DNA from: Schoenoplectus triqueter
Lineage: Eukaryota > Streptophyta > Magnoliopsida > Poales > Cyperaceae
Assembly: GCA_964058805.1 (NCBI GenBank)
Contig: CAXKVV010001541.1
Span: 1 to 31,239 of the forward strand
Direction: 5' to 3'
DNA length: 31,239 bases
Positions within the stretch are counted from its first letter, which is position 1. Each line of letters opens with the position of its first letter. The notes beneath the pieces are model-generated. The model did no database searches. It was not told the origin of the DNA and worked only from the letters and a program-made list of their open reading frames with translations. Positions 11,272 to 21,880 of this stretch are shown here, piece by piece. A program made the translations under genes and the position numbers.

Positions 11272-12200
11272 AACTTCAATTTGGTGTATAGCTGTTGGAA
11301 TATGGAAACTGTTGGTGGTGGGATTTATACATTTGATTTTGAGGTGTTGATGAAAATTTAAATTGGTTTGTCCTACGCTTGCGTGTACATGATCATAGCT
11401 TACACATGATTTGCGAACATTTTGTCCATTTGATTTATTTTGGTTTTTGTGAATTGTGTGCTTGAAAATACTAACTTTGATTTATGAAGTTTCCGATCTG
11501 AAAATTATTGGAACGTCTTAATACAGACAATTCCGAGCAGTTTCCATTGCAAGCACAAAACATGATTGAATTTAATCAGACGCCTCAGAGAACATGATTG
11601 TCGTGATTTGCCAATTTAAGGTTCGTAAAGGCTTTCAACTTATAACATAACTAAAGAAAATCATTGCAAAAAAGTACATGAAATAATTTCCAGCCTCTTA
11701 GCACTTGCATGAATGATGGAGCATTAATTTAAGCAACCATATAATCTAATTCAATAGGCCTTTTTTATCCAATAGATGGAACTTTTCGAAAGTAGGTGGC
11801 TTCTGGCTTGGTGCTCACCATAAATATATTGTGAAATTTGTGAATGTTTTAAGTTGCTTAGAACTTAGAAGACGAATCATGTCAGGAACTGACAAGAGGC
11901 TGAGACGAGTTAAGCGGCTGGGAGCCATTGGAAACCGTTTTGAAATTAAATGTGGCGCGGATGGGCTCGATAGAGAAATAGGCGGTAAGAAAGTGGCCAC
12001 AAGAAGTCACTGGATGGAATTATTTGTATGTAGCGCCATAGAAGATCCAAGTCAGCATCTGAGAACGTGGTTACTGTTTGCAGAGGCTCCGCTCAGCTGG
12101 CGATCTAATTTATATTTCTACATTTACTTCTTACTACTGTAATTAACCTATTGCATATAAATGAAATAACAAAACAGTTAATGAGCTGAACGTATATTTT
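11272..12200. other. TOL1 3' flank and intergenic sequence
   Basis: The TOL1 3' untranslated region probably lies within the first 200-300 bp. A 103-codon open frame at 11831-12142 shows no recognisable domain and I do not call it a gene. The 20-mer TGAAATTTGTGAATGTTTTA near 11829 also occurs in TOL1 intron 1 near 9364. Confidence 0.4.
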
Positions 12201-12204
12201 TTTT

Positions 12205-12291
12205 GTGATATTAGTTTTGATTAAGATTCAAAAAATTAACCTCTATTGGTTATACAATTTATATTTTGAATCTTAATTTTTTAAATATCAC
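12205..12291. repeat. Inverted repeat, about 29-bp arms
   Basis: The left arm 12205-12233 (GTGATATTAG..GATTAAGATTCAAAA) pairs with 12263-12291, which ends TTAAATATCAC. The two arms are separated by about 29 bp. It could be a tiny MITE or a transcript hairpin. No target duplication is clear. Confidence 0.5.
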
Positions 12292-12332
12292 TTTAACCTG
12301 AATCTATATCTGATCAACCGCAACATACAACA

Positions 12333-12453
12333 ATCAGGATCAATCATCAAATAACCCTTCATTATAAAATCACTTTAACAGGTGTAGCGTCAATTCCTCA
12401 AACTTCAACTGGCCTATCAGGATCAATCATCAAATAACCCTTCATTATAAAAT
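12333..12453. repeat. 38-bp direct repeat, spacing 83 bp
   Basis: The sequence ATCAGGATCAATCATCAAAT followed by AACCCTTCATTATAAAAT occurs at 12333-12370 and again at 12416-12453 with no mismatches. Confidence 0.9.
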
Positions 12454-13040
12454 TCAGAAATAAACGCCATTTTTAGAAGTATACAAAAGATCTGCTAGCG
12501 AAAAATACACAACTAAAAATCCAAAAAGTAACAAAAAAGTAATAAAAGAACCAAAGAATAAGATGACACAAAAGATAGCATAATATCATAGCTGTAGATG
12601 TTGTATGTCAGTGCTCAGACAATATAGTTTCATCACAGACACAATATTTTTTTTCTTTCTACAAAATCAATTTCTTATCCACCTACTCACTAGTAAAACA
12701 AAATGAACCATACCTAAAAGGCAGTTCTCTGTCATCTAATACTTTCTCCTAAGACAACTTTTTTTTTTGTAAAGTTTTGATTCTACTAAAAAAAATTAAA
12801 TTAAATGCTATTATAAGAATTAGAAAAATATATATATATATATATACCCTATGTACTGTATCTTTTGACTCCAATAACTACAATAGATTCATTTTCTTTG
12901 ATGCGAGCTAGAAAATTGAGGGCATTTCTTAGTGATATCAAATGAAAGAAACTTGTCTGAAAATATCAAAATTGTCTATATCAAACATCATGTTATCCGG
13001 TCAAATATTTTTTTCATGATGACAACAAATTTTCTTACCA
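12454..13040. other. Intergenic, no gene seen
   Basis: A-rich sequence with a short (TA)n run at about 12829-12846. No coding signal or repeat family is recognised. Confidence 0.45.
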
Positions 13041-13493
13041 ATTCTAGACATGAGCGGATGCAGGATTTTAGTCAGGGGGGCAAATATCGGATTGTAATAG
13101 CTTATCGGGTTTAAATCCATTAACTAATCGGGTACTAAATAAAAAAATAATAATTTAATATATATTCTTACCTAATAAAAAATTATTAGAATAATAACAT
13201 TTTATATATTAAAAATAACAATAAAATAAAGGTCAAAGTAATAGATAATTAAGTTGATGAAGAAAATTTTCGTCTATAAAACTTTATATTTTGATATCTT
13301 TGTATAATTATTTCATTATACATGATATTAAATATTTTTTTCTCAATAAAATTAATCAGACAATTCAGGGGGGGGGCAAAAAAAATTTCCGAAGAGGCAA
13401 ACTACCGAAAATATTACCGAAAAACACTGTTTTTTCAAAATTCAAAGGGGGGCAGCTGCCTCCCCTAAGCTAGTGTGCATCCGCCATTCTAGA
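13041..13493. mobile_element. hAT-like MITE family B, copy 1, perfect 8-bp target duplication
   Basis: ATTCTAGA flanks the element on both sides (13041-13048 and 13486-13493). The 437-bp element begins CATGAGCGGATGCAGGATTT. Its right end, read inward on the other strand, is GGCGGATGCACACTAGC. GGGGGG runs lie inside each end. The AT-rich interior aligns with the reverse complement of 22980-23329, with shared words GGATTGTAATA, TTATCGGGTTTAAA, CTAATCGGGTACTAAATAAA and TTTTTTCTCAATAAAA. It has no coding capacity. Confidence 0.85.
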
Positions 13494-14043
13494 ACTATCC
13501 CAAAGAATAAGCAAATTAGTTGTTTTATAATATAACAAAAGGTGAAACATATTTACATAAAATAGATAAATTATACCTCCTGAGTATACATCTTGATGTA
13601 GCTAATATTGGCCTGACTGAAACCCAAATATGTGACCTTCATAGTCATGCGATCCAATTCCAACATTTCCCCCTTTTAAGGGGAAGTTATTGGTCCAATT
13701 AGGATCATTACAAATCAAGGCTCAATTCTGACTGCCTTTGCCAGTTTTAAAACAAAAGACTATAAACAGAAAGCTCTGCAAAATTTATAACCATCCACCA
13801 CGCAAATCTCACTCAAGAAATCAAAAGAAAATGAACTAACCATCATGTGCTTGTCATTGCAAAATTCCAGCCGTCAAAACAACTTTGAGTTAGTAGAGAT
13901 CCAACTATTGAAAAGCACGAGCAACAAAAAGGGAAAAAAATGTAGAGATCCAACTACTGAAAAGCACGACCAAAAACAAGGGAAAAAAAGAAAAGAAAAA
14001 AAAACTGTAAAGCTGATTCGTTTGTTCACCATAACACAAGGAG
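13494..14043. other. AE7 3' flank
   Basis: Between the MITE and the AE7 stop codon there is no further gene. The part nearest 14043 should include the AE7 3' untranslated region. A repeated phrase, TAGAGATCCAACTAYTGAAAAGCACGA, occurs at about 13894 and 13943, a 49-bp duplication within it. Confidence 0.45.
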
Positions 14044-16734
14044 CTAAGTCCAGGACTGAAAAGTGGGGGATAGACATTCTTCTAAAATTTCCAAAAGATT
14101 AGGATTTTCTAATGCAGCTGCAACACGTTCCTTGTCATTTAGCTGCTTATTTACTGCATGGATACACAAATAATGGTTTAATAACTAATTTTACAGCAAC
14201 ATTATAAACTGAGAAATCATCACAGAAGCATATTAAAACAAAGGAAACAAGAAGGAAATTGAAAAAAAAAATCAACCAAAAGTCTCCTCTTTTTTTTTTT
14301 AAAAGCAGGATTGCTACGCATGTACTCTATCAGAAAATTCAAAATGTACTAATAAAATTTTGGTTGTATATACCAAATCTCATAATATTATAATAAGAGT
14401 ACACCGAAATTGCAACATCATCACTGATTTTTGGTAAAAAAAATAGTCAACAGGTACTTACTAGAAGCTTCAGTTTCATGAGTGCCAGGTGCAACAAAAA
14501 TATCCACCTATAAGAGAGTAAACAAAAGAACAGATTGCATCTGATCAATAATGGTAAAAATAGAACCAATCTCATTAACAAGCCCCAAGTTTCAGATACA
14601 TCTATTACTGCCTCCAACACACCGGATGAGCAACATATCAGAGCGAGAAAATTCACTGCAGGACTGATACAGACTTTGCTCGATTGATGATCAGTAAAGA
14701 AATGTACAGGGATGGTAGGGGATGGAAAATTTAAAACTTTGCTCCATAATTTAATGAAATGGAGGGGAAAGAAAAAAAATTACTTCCTCTACCCCTCATA
14801 TGAACTTATTTTCTCCCCTTCAAATTGGGGTGTAGAGGGGAAGAAAACTTCAGCATATTTTCCATCCTTCCTACCCATTCCATCCCCTTCCCTCCCTCCC
14901 ATTTTTTTTGTGGGGCACAGTATTCAATCATGCCACTAAACCTAAATTTAACCCTATCTTGCATAAATTGAAATTCAATTGAGCGATCAAGACATGACAA
15001 TTATATAACCAATGTTCTTTCCAATCTAGCCCATAGCGATCCATTACAAACAAAGAACAAAAATGATAGAAGAGAAGTCTGTTTGGTCACTGAATTATTG
15101 CATTTGATTTTAATTAAGCCCATGAAGTACTTTTTGTTCAATCAAACCCCTGCAAAATTGTATTCATTTTAATCGGACCCTTCTTTCACTTTGCTCTTGC
15201 AGCATTGCCAGTAGTTATTTCTCTCTTCCAGCAGGCAAACCTGCATTCATCCAACCATCACATGGAGGGGTGACAACACTTTTCACATTTCTCTAGTTTT
15301 TCCATATCAGGTGTTTTTTTTTAACCTCAACCCCCCTTCCCCCACAATTTTGAAGACATTAATTGACCAAAAAATACTTAAGGGCTCAGCTGAACCAAGT
15401 GCAACAGCTCATGGGCCAATAATAGACTTTTCTCTAATAATAATAATGGAATTATCTATAATTATTATTATTAAAAATGGTCTAAGGAAACAATTGTTGG
15501 CATGTACCTTGAACCTGGAAGGAAGACTTCGCATCAGTTTTACCCCTATGCAAAGGCCAATGATAGTTGCCATGCTACAATGCTCCACGGTTGGAGTAAA
15601 ACACACCCTGAACAGAAATATAAAAACAAGTTTAGGACAGTATGGTTTACAAAAGGCACACACATCATACAATGTAAGACATTTATGGCAACTAAACAGA
15701 AAATAATTTAATAGTAGTTATTGTTTCATTTATGGCAACTAATGAAGAAAAGAATTATATCGATGTTTCTCATCAGGGCACCAGGCTAGAACTTTCTGTA
15801 ACAGTTAGAAATATACAAGCTATACAGTTATTCTTTGACAAAAAAGCATCAGAAAACTAATTGTACCTTACATGGCTCAACTCATCATCAACCTTAATAG
15901 AGTCTTCAGAAACAACTTTCAATTCTTCAAGGGAATAAGGGTGCTCTGGATCCTTTATATCTCTTATATGATTTGTGAAATGTTAAAGAATTAATAAACT
16001 TACACAAACAATTTCCAACTAAAACAGCTCCTATTTTTATTTCATGAGCTCTGTAGACGGGTGGAGGCTTATGAAGTAAAACAGCAACTTCCCATAAAAT
16101 TCTGCAAAATAGGAAATCTTACAAGACATGAATTGTCCAATTGAATGCCTCATTTTCTTTTTCTTTCTAACCCTTATCCACCTCTTCTTAGTCATTTCAG
16201 GTAGAAAGAAAAGTGACTACAAAGGGTGGATTTCACTTTCTTATTTTCAAGAGTTGGTTATTAGAGATTTAATCAATACCCCCAAACAAAGCATAGAAAA
16301 ATATTCTTCAGCCTCTTGTTTTCAAGGAATTACCAAATTAACATTTCTCTTTATCAACTGCAACCAGCGAGTAGTCGCAGAAAGCTTCCCATGAAGAATT
16401 GGCACTTTGCCTTGAATACAATACATTTCCACATTTTTCGGAAAGGTACGGACCCTACCATAGATACAAGGCCCTTCCACATTTTGTGGTAAGGTGTAGA
16501 ACCTGCCTTAAATAGAAGCATTCAGGACAATTCCATGTTTCAAAAGGAACATATGGGTACTTTTTCTTAAGGGCGAATTTTTTTCGAAATTAAATAACAA
16601 TAAAGGATATCAAAAATTTCTTGCTGGTCTATTGGCTCCCCAGCATATTCATCTACAATGACAGGTGGGTTCCGCACACGCCTCTCTTTTTTCTCATATA
16701 CCACTGGATTAGCATTTATTAAACCGATCACCAT
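14044..16734 (-). CDS. AE7: MIP18 family protein, AE7-like cytosolic Fe-S assembly factor
   Basis: Five coding exons on the minus strand: 16734-16611, 15972-15867, 15607-15508, 14507-14462 and 14153-14044 join in frame to 161 aa; plant AE7 proteins are of similar length. The N-terminus [19 protein letters not shown], then [70 protein letters not shown] and [18 protein letters not shown] follow the family order. The DUF59/MIP18 fold covers about residues 37-117, with the conserved Cys87 in EHCSMA. AE7 works with CIA1, NAR1 and MET18 to hand Fe-S clusters to nuclear and cytosolic proteins, including DNA polymerases and helicases. Introns 2-4 are GT-AG; intron 1 is unusual and is listed separately. 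The tail [16 protein letters not shown] differs from the usual short acidic ending. Assignment between AE7 and its AEL paralogues is uncertain. Confidence 0.92.
14709..14880. repeat. Imperfect inverted repeat in AE7 intron 3
   Basis: The left arm GATGGTAGGGGATGGAAAAT (14711-14730) pairs imperfectly with the right arm near 14842-14878, read inward as GGGTAGGAAGGATGGAAAAT. G-rich and C-rich blocks lie between them. It may be an old MITE; no target duplication was identified. Confidence 0.35.
15973..16610 (-). other. AE7 intron 1: U12-type intron with AT-AA ends
   Basis: Read on the minus strand, exon 1 ends ATTTTTG and the intron begins ATATCCTTTATT, an exact match to the minor-spliceosome 5' site ATATCCTT. 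Near its end is TTCTTTAAC, one base from the U12 branch consensus TTCCTTAAC. The exon resumes with ATCATATAAGAG, leaving CACAA as the intron end. Only this junction gives the family sequence FDHIRD. AC and AG ends nearby, and a GT donor 12 bases inside the intron (in TTATTGTTATT), create immediate stops. The intron is 638 bp. Confidence 0.75.
16427..16522. repeat. Diverged 48-bp tandem pair inside AE7 intron 1
   Basis: TTCCACATTTTTCGGAAAGG at 16427 and TTCCACATTTTGTGGTAAGG at 16475 begin two adjacent units. Both continue with GGACC/GAACC, then CTRCC and a TARATA word. Confidence 0.6.
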
Positions 16735-16744
16735 TTCCTACTAC

Positions 16745-18083
16745 CTGAGAAATGGAAAAAGAAATAAGAACATTACACAATAATTGGAAAACTCTTATTC
16801 ACACAAATGATGTAAAAAAAAGTAGAGGAACATACATGCTTAATGTAATTATGTTACTACTATGTACGGACCAGAATTTACACAATTAATCTACCATCAA
16901 AAGAATGTCAAAGAAAGAAAACTCAATGGAAATGAGAGAGCACTATCAATTGATAGCCCTGATCCATCTCAATTATACCTCTCGTCAGTCAGATATCAAT
17001 ATTATAAATTTGTAACACTTAGAATCACAAACATTTCCAATACAAAATGAAGTAAAAAGTTTTCAGAACTGTCTTTTTCAAAGAAACCTGCTTTCTTTTG
17101 GTGGAGAAATAAAGATCCCAAAGTAATATTCACCAAGTGTTTGCTTAAGGAGACGAACTTCCTTAAGTAGCATACAAGAGTTACGTAACATATACTACAA
17201 ATTTGCCTAAAGAACCAAATTTCCTCAAGTCCCATATCATATTTTGTTGTTCAAATTTAATTAACAAAATACTATTACCTAACTTCATTCCAACCTAAGC
17301 AAAAAAAAAAGAAAAAGAGAAAAAGGGGTCAAATACGAACCTTCCAAGACCCTAGTGCGAGCAAGGAAGTAAGAGATAAAAGACCTGCATGGGATTACAG
17401 CATTAACTAAGAGCTTGAAGAAAGAGGAGCCAAAATTTGCAATTAGCACATCAAAATAAGACAAGAAAAAATAAATATAAAAAGATCTCAACTTTAAGTG
17501 CCTTCTATACGCAATCATTAGAACTCAACCGACCAAACAAAACAATTGGGAACTCGACTAATTTAATTTCAAAAGAATCCAGTAGAGATTATTTTCAACT
17601 GAACTTCTGTTGACCAGAACCAAAATAGAGAAGAACTGAATTCTCCTGAATTTTTTGATAGGTATATAGAAGGAAGTGATTTCAATTGACAAGGAAATAA
17701 TAATAAGTACGACCAATTCACAAAATAACAAAATTAAGTATGATGTAGTAGCTGTCAATTTTTTTAAAATTGAAAGCTAAACACGAATTATTGGAATTTA
17801 GTTTTAATTTGCCCCGGGTTGACCTTCAAATTTTTTTTACCAACCATAGCGCTTGAAAAATGAGTAAGAAAAATATTGCACGAACAATGGCAAATCATAT
17901 GTAATTGAAAGCTCATCTCTTGATTGATTGGAGCAGAAAATCATATTCCATATTTCGTTTTCTTGAGAGCATGAAAGTATACTATGACCAAATTACCATT
18001 AATCTCTGCTGCGCTAGGGTAGTCAAAATTGTAATCAATATAAAAATTGGCATGATAAAGGGGGAGAGGGACGGCTAACGTAC
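16745..18083 (-). other. Inferred 5' leader intron of AE7
   Basis: Ten bases upstream of the AE7 ATG is an acceptor, TTTCTCAG (16747-16745 region, minus strand), so the leader is spliced. The best donor upstream is CACTAG followed by GTACGTTAG at 18083. The interval of 1339 bp is T-rich on the minus strand and holds no recognisable gene. Confidence 0.55.
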
Positions 18084-18310
18084 CTAGTGAATAAAGAGCT
18101 CCGTCAGAAGAAAAATTGGAAGAGATGTCAGTAGCAAAAGAGAACAAGAGAGGGAAGGTAAAGAGCGATGCAGAGACGGAATCGGAAAAGATGTCAATAG
18201 AGAAAGAGAAGAAGAGAGGGATGGTAAAGACTTAAGAGCGATGGAGCGAAAAAATCGGAAGAGATGTCAGTAGCGAAAGAGGAAGAGAGGGAAGGTAAAA
18301 CCTATAACCT
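18084..18310 (-). other. Inferred AE7 5' leader exon with CT-rich tandem repeats
   Basis: On the minus strand this is strongly pyrimidine-rich, typical of a plant 5' leader. It is built from three units of about 66-73 bp, each with TRCCATCCCTCTCTT-like runs and a variant of GCTACTGACATCTCTTCC. The GATGTCA word, read on +, falls at about 18124, 18190 and 18263. The exon would end at 18084 at the donor. The upstream edge is a guess. Confidence 0.5.
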
Positions 18311-18690
18311 AGGAATCGATTGAAATCACTTCCTTCTATATACCTATCAAAAATATTTAAGGGCCTCATCGTCAAACAATGGAATAGCAAAGAAATTGAG
18401 AAATTATGAAATTAAAAATTAATCATATTTTTCATCTACTTCAATCATATTCGGTAAGAAAGGAATAGTGAAATAGAAAAATTGAGGCTATTTCGATCTA
18501 TAGAAAAATATTTTTCCTTTATTCTATCACCCCTTTGAAATTGAAAAGGTTTTGTTTTATGTAATAGAGAGGAGCCGAAATGTAAAAAGAAGGAATTTAA
18601 CTATATATTTTTATTGTTATTTCATTTTTTTATTCCACTCAATTCTTTTCTCGTTGGCTACTATTTCACACTTTTCCTCTCTTCTGACTG
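18311..18690 (-). promoter_or_regulatory. Probable AE7 promoter region
   Basis: This is the stretch between the inferred AE7 leader and the PPR relic. It is AT-rich with GGAATAGTGAAATAGAAAAATTGAGG-like words and a partly inverted counterpart near 18610-18650. No specific promoter element can be assigned with confidence. Confidence 0.35.
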
Positions 18691-18879
18691 TTTACCCGCG
18701 GTTAAAATTCGACGATTGAAACATTTTAGATAATTACTTCTCATTTGATAAAAAAATATTCGAATCCCTCTTCTAATAAACCGCCGCGACTACACGCACT
18801 CAAAACACCTACGTAGTAACGTAGATAGCTTCATTTGGTTTAATCCCATCATTAATCATTGGAATAATGTCTTCGGACC

Positions 18880-18990
18880 TCTGAACTTTTGCTTTGTGAT
18901 AAATATCTCCTAAACTTTTTATTTTGATAAACCGCCTCTCAAATTTTAATTTAATGACAAATCACCCCTTATATATTTTCTATCCATAAT
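18880..18990. repeat. MULE left terminal inverted repeat
   Basis: Starts CTCTGAACTTTTGCTTTGTG, continues through a TAAACTTTTTATTTTGATAA word and ends near TATCCATAATTA. It pairs with the right repeat read on the other strand. Confidence 0.75.
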
Positions 18991-19195
18991 TACAAACTTC
19001 CGTTAATATCAACGGTGCTTGCTCCTCTTGTATATTATATTATGTATTTTTCAATTCTTCTTTTCATTATGAAGAGTTGTTCATACATTAACAATTAATA
19101 AATGATGTATCAATGTAGTATTTAATAAAGTTACACATTTTTGTAATATTTCACGGTATGTTTGCCTCAAGAAAAATGCATTCATTTAATATAAA

Positions 19196-19231
<36 letters not shown>

Positions 19232-19633
19232 CATAAATTACAAGAAATCTCTACAAGTAACTGATATATATCCATCAAAAGAGTACAAAATATAGCAAAA
19301 ATATCTCAAAATGAGTAGAAATATCAAGCAACTGCTTCTATTTAAGCACATTAGACTAAGCATGTCAAAATATTTAATTAATTATTTAATTCCCATGATG
19401 ACTCTAATCTTGTGCATTAACATAAAACAATTAAACTTTTACGATGCCGGTACTTAAATCATTATTATATGTCTTATATAATAATATTTTTTGGAGATTA
19501 GATTATTTTTAATATGCCCACAAACATATTAGATATACATATATATAATCATAAAAAATAAGAAAGAAAATAACTTTTACCTTCTTTCTTTTGGTTCTAG
19601 AATTGTTTGATGTACTTGTTCTGACGGCCTTCT

Positions 19634-21730
19634 TTAAATTGATTTTTTTTTCTCTATGAAGGAAATAATTATGGCTAGCGGGCTTTTTGTATTTTTGTTT
19701 GAATCATGTACAAGTTCTTGACAGTTCTCACATCTCACTTTGGTATCTTCTTTACTAATCTTGTTCCTTTTGACCATCTCCTCTGATTCTTTTCTCCTAA
19801 TATATTTTTTTGGTTTGCCGAGTTGCTTCCTATCCAGAGGAGGTTTCATAGGTTCGTCAGTTGCTTTTGGCCACTATTCTGGTTCAGGCATGGAACTAAT
19901 TGGAGATGCATTATGCATAAGCTCTTAAAATAAGTTTTTTTGCCATAACATTCATCTACATAATCTTTAGGATTGTGCCTGTGATAAAGGATTGCTACAT
20001 AAGCATGGTAATGTGGAATTCCGTGAGATCCCATTGTTTACATTCATAACTATGTGCCATCAAGTCTAAAATAACCCTTTGACAAGAAAATTTTCCAATG
20101 TCATCTTTAAATTTTGGATGTTCAATAAAATCAACTTTAAAAGTACTACACCCCCCCCCCCCCAAAAAAAAAAAATGAACCAAGCAATTTCTTGTAGATT
20201 TTTTTTTTCAAAATGACCGAATTGACTGTCCATTTCATCTCTTTTAACTCTAATCCTCGGTATAAGTTGCCTTCTTTCTTATGGTCTCCAACATGAACAT
20301 AATTAGCTTCTTACGAGCCTCTAAGATAGAAGAGTTGAATGATTCAGAAATATTATTTAATAGCATATCTGATTTCGATTTGCTTGAGAAAGTATATTTA
20401 GACCATACTTCTAGATTGGCCTTGACTAACCAATTATGAGCACCTTTATTCCTCTTTGTAATTTCTGCCATATATTATTTATAATTTCTAACAGTATTTG
20501 CCTTTGCTACAGCCCACATGAAAATTTTCAAAGTTTTACATACATAACAAATTTAATAAATTAAATATGTATTCGTCAATTTTTCTATTGAACAAAGTGA
20601 AAATAAAATATACCTAAATGAATGCTACTTAAATTATTATACATAAGTGACATATCATACACAATTCCTATGAGCTGCATCAAGAAGCATTTTCTCAAAG
20701 GCATGGATCAATCCTTATATATTAATATCACGAGTGAGGCTATGGTGCTTCGCGAAGCACAAAACCTCCCGTGCTTCGCGTCCGTATCTCGAATTTGAAA
20801 GTTCATACGCCCGATCCAAACCGTTGAACATGATCTTCATATTGAACTATCTTTGGAGATCAAAATTTATATTTTTTTGAATTTTTTTGCTATTTTTTAG
20901 ATGGGTACAAAATCGCTAGTTTTGGATGGTGCAGAAATCGTTAGATCAGTAAATTTTATACTCATTTAAAAAATAGCAAAAAAATTCAAAAAAATATAAA
21001 ATTTGATCTCCAAAGATATTTCAATATGAAGATCATGTTCAACGGTTTGGATCGAGCGTATGAACTTTCAAATTCGAGATACGGAAGCGAAGCACGGGAG
21101 GTTTTGTGCTTCGCGAAGCACCATAGCCTCACTCTTAATATCACATTCTATCGGTGCTCATTAATTATATAAAATAAATTATCCATTAATAACACTATAG
21201 TGGTACAAAAATTTTAAAGTAGCTTAATGTTACCTTTGTCTATCAGATATGAAAGTCCATCCATATTCCTTAGTCATTCCAATGTCTTCTAGTAGTAGAG
21301 TTAAGAACCATATTCATGTTATATTGGTTTCTCCTTCAAGGACTGCATATGCAATAGGAAACATACTTCTGTTATCATCTTTGCATACAACCATGCATCA
21401 TCAGTTGGCCACTGGTGCGCCCTTTCAAGTGACATGCATCAACTCCGAAGATAGGCCTGCAAACTTATAAGAAGCCTATTTTGCAAGCCGCAAGACAAAT
21501 ATAATATCTTTTAAAGATTTGAGTTTTCAGTCTCCACCTTTGCAATTGTCCCTAGACTCCAATGAACTAGAGCCTCAAAATATTCTCTAATATGAAGATA
21601 TTGCTCCATCTCTTCACTTTCAGTTATTGCTAGTGCTCTTTGTTTGGCTCGATAACATTATCATAAGATTACACCAAGACCAAGTTCTTGTAGCACCTTT
21701 GATATATAAAATCTTATATATTCATGAACC
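19634..21730 (-). pseudogene. MuDR-type (MULE) transposase, broken
   Basis: Minus-strand blocks appear in family order. First is ALAITESEEMEQYLHIREYF (near 21640-21580). Next comes the catalytic region: FPIAYAVLEGETNITWIWFL and EDIGMTKEYGWTFISDRQR (about 21370-21240), then GLIHAFEKMLLDAAHRN (20713 down). After it come FMWAVAKANTVRNYK, NKGAHNWLVKANLEVWSKYT, KSDMLLNNISESFNSSILEA (20510-20270), and CKQWDLT with GIPHYHAYVAILYH (20060-19990), where a frameshift splits the SWIM zinc finger and its Cys is His. Last is PPLDRKQLGKPKKYIRRKES with a degraded zinc knuckle, CENCQELVH, that lacks its last Cys. Stops, frameshifts and a 403-bp insertion make it inactive. GTAACA after ISDRQR and TATAAG before GLIH suggest the insertion fell in an intron. 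Confidence 0.85.
20722..21144. mobile_element. Foldback MITE, 182-bp arms, perfect 10-bp target duplication
   Basis: The element is 20732-21134 (403 bp), flanked by TTAATATCAC at 20722-20731 and 21135-21144. It starts GAGTGAGGCTATGGTGCTTC and ends with the reverse complement. The arms 20732-20913 and 20953-21134 are near-perfect inverted copies around a spacer of about 39 bp. Each arm has the palindrome GCTTCGCGAAGC near its tip and a second CGTGCTTCGC-like word. The duplication size of 9-11 bp points to mobilisation by a Mutator-type transposase. It lies inside the transposase relic, so it arrived later. Confidence 0.92.
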
Positions 21731-21767
21731 TTTGATTCGAAGTTGTGTGAATTAGTTTCTCAGAATA

Positions 21768-21880
21768 TAATTATGGATGGAGACATGTGAGGGTTGGTTT
21801 GTCACAAAATTAAAGTTCGAAGATAGTTTGTCAAAATAGAAAGTTCATGAGATGTTTGTCACAAAATAAAAGTTCAAAGA
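21768..21880. repeat. MULE right terminal inverted repeat
   Basis: Read inward on the minus strand it starts CTTTGAACTTTTATTTTGTG and has the matching words GAACTTTCTATTTTGACAAA and TCCATAATTA. It is diverged from the left copy by scattered substitutions. Confidence 0.75.

Larger units (their letters stand above)
18880..21880 (-). mobile_element. Mutator-like element (MULE) with long terminal inverted repeats
   Basis: An element of about 3.0 kb bounded by diverged inverted repeats of roughly 110 bp. Inside, on the minus strand, are the remains of a MuDR-type transposase. It sits in the PPR relic. A microsatellite (GT)n(AT)n at 19198-19232 lies in its 3' part. I see no clean 9-bp target duplication; flanks on the minus strand are CTCTTTGAA on one side and a TCCGAA word on the other, too decayed to be sure. 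Exact ends are uncertain by about 10 bp. Confidence 0.8.

Noticed and set aside
11815..12142. Opposed open frames of 61 and 103 codons, less AT-rich than the surroundings
   Set aside because: The 103-codon frame has a basic, somewhat protein-like look (LRRVKRLGAIGNRFE), but I cannot tie it to any family. A BLASTX search could settle whether it is a gene fragment.
12932..13473. Two 60-codon frames in and beside the MITE at 13049-13485
   Set aside because: They read through transposon ends and G-runs, and copy 2 of the same MITE does not preserve them.
20145..20175. C-run followed by A-run
   Set aside because: Simple sequence inside the transposase relic. It could also hide a length error in the assembly, so I did not interpret its frame.
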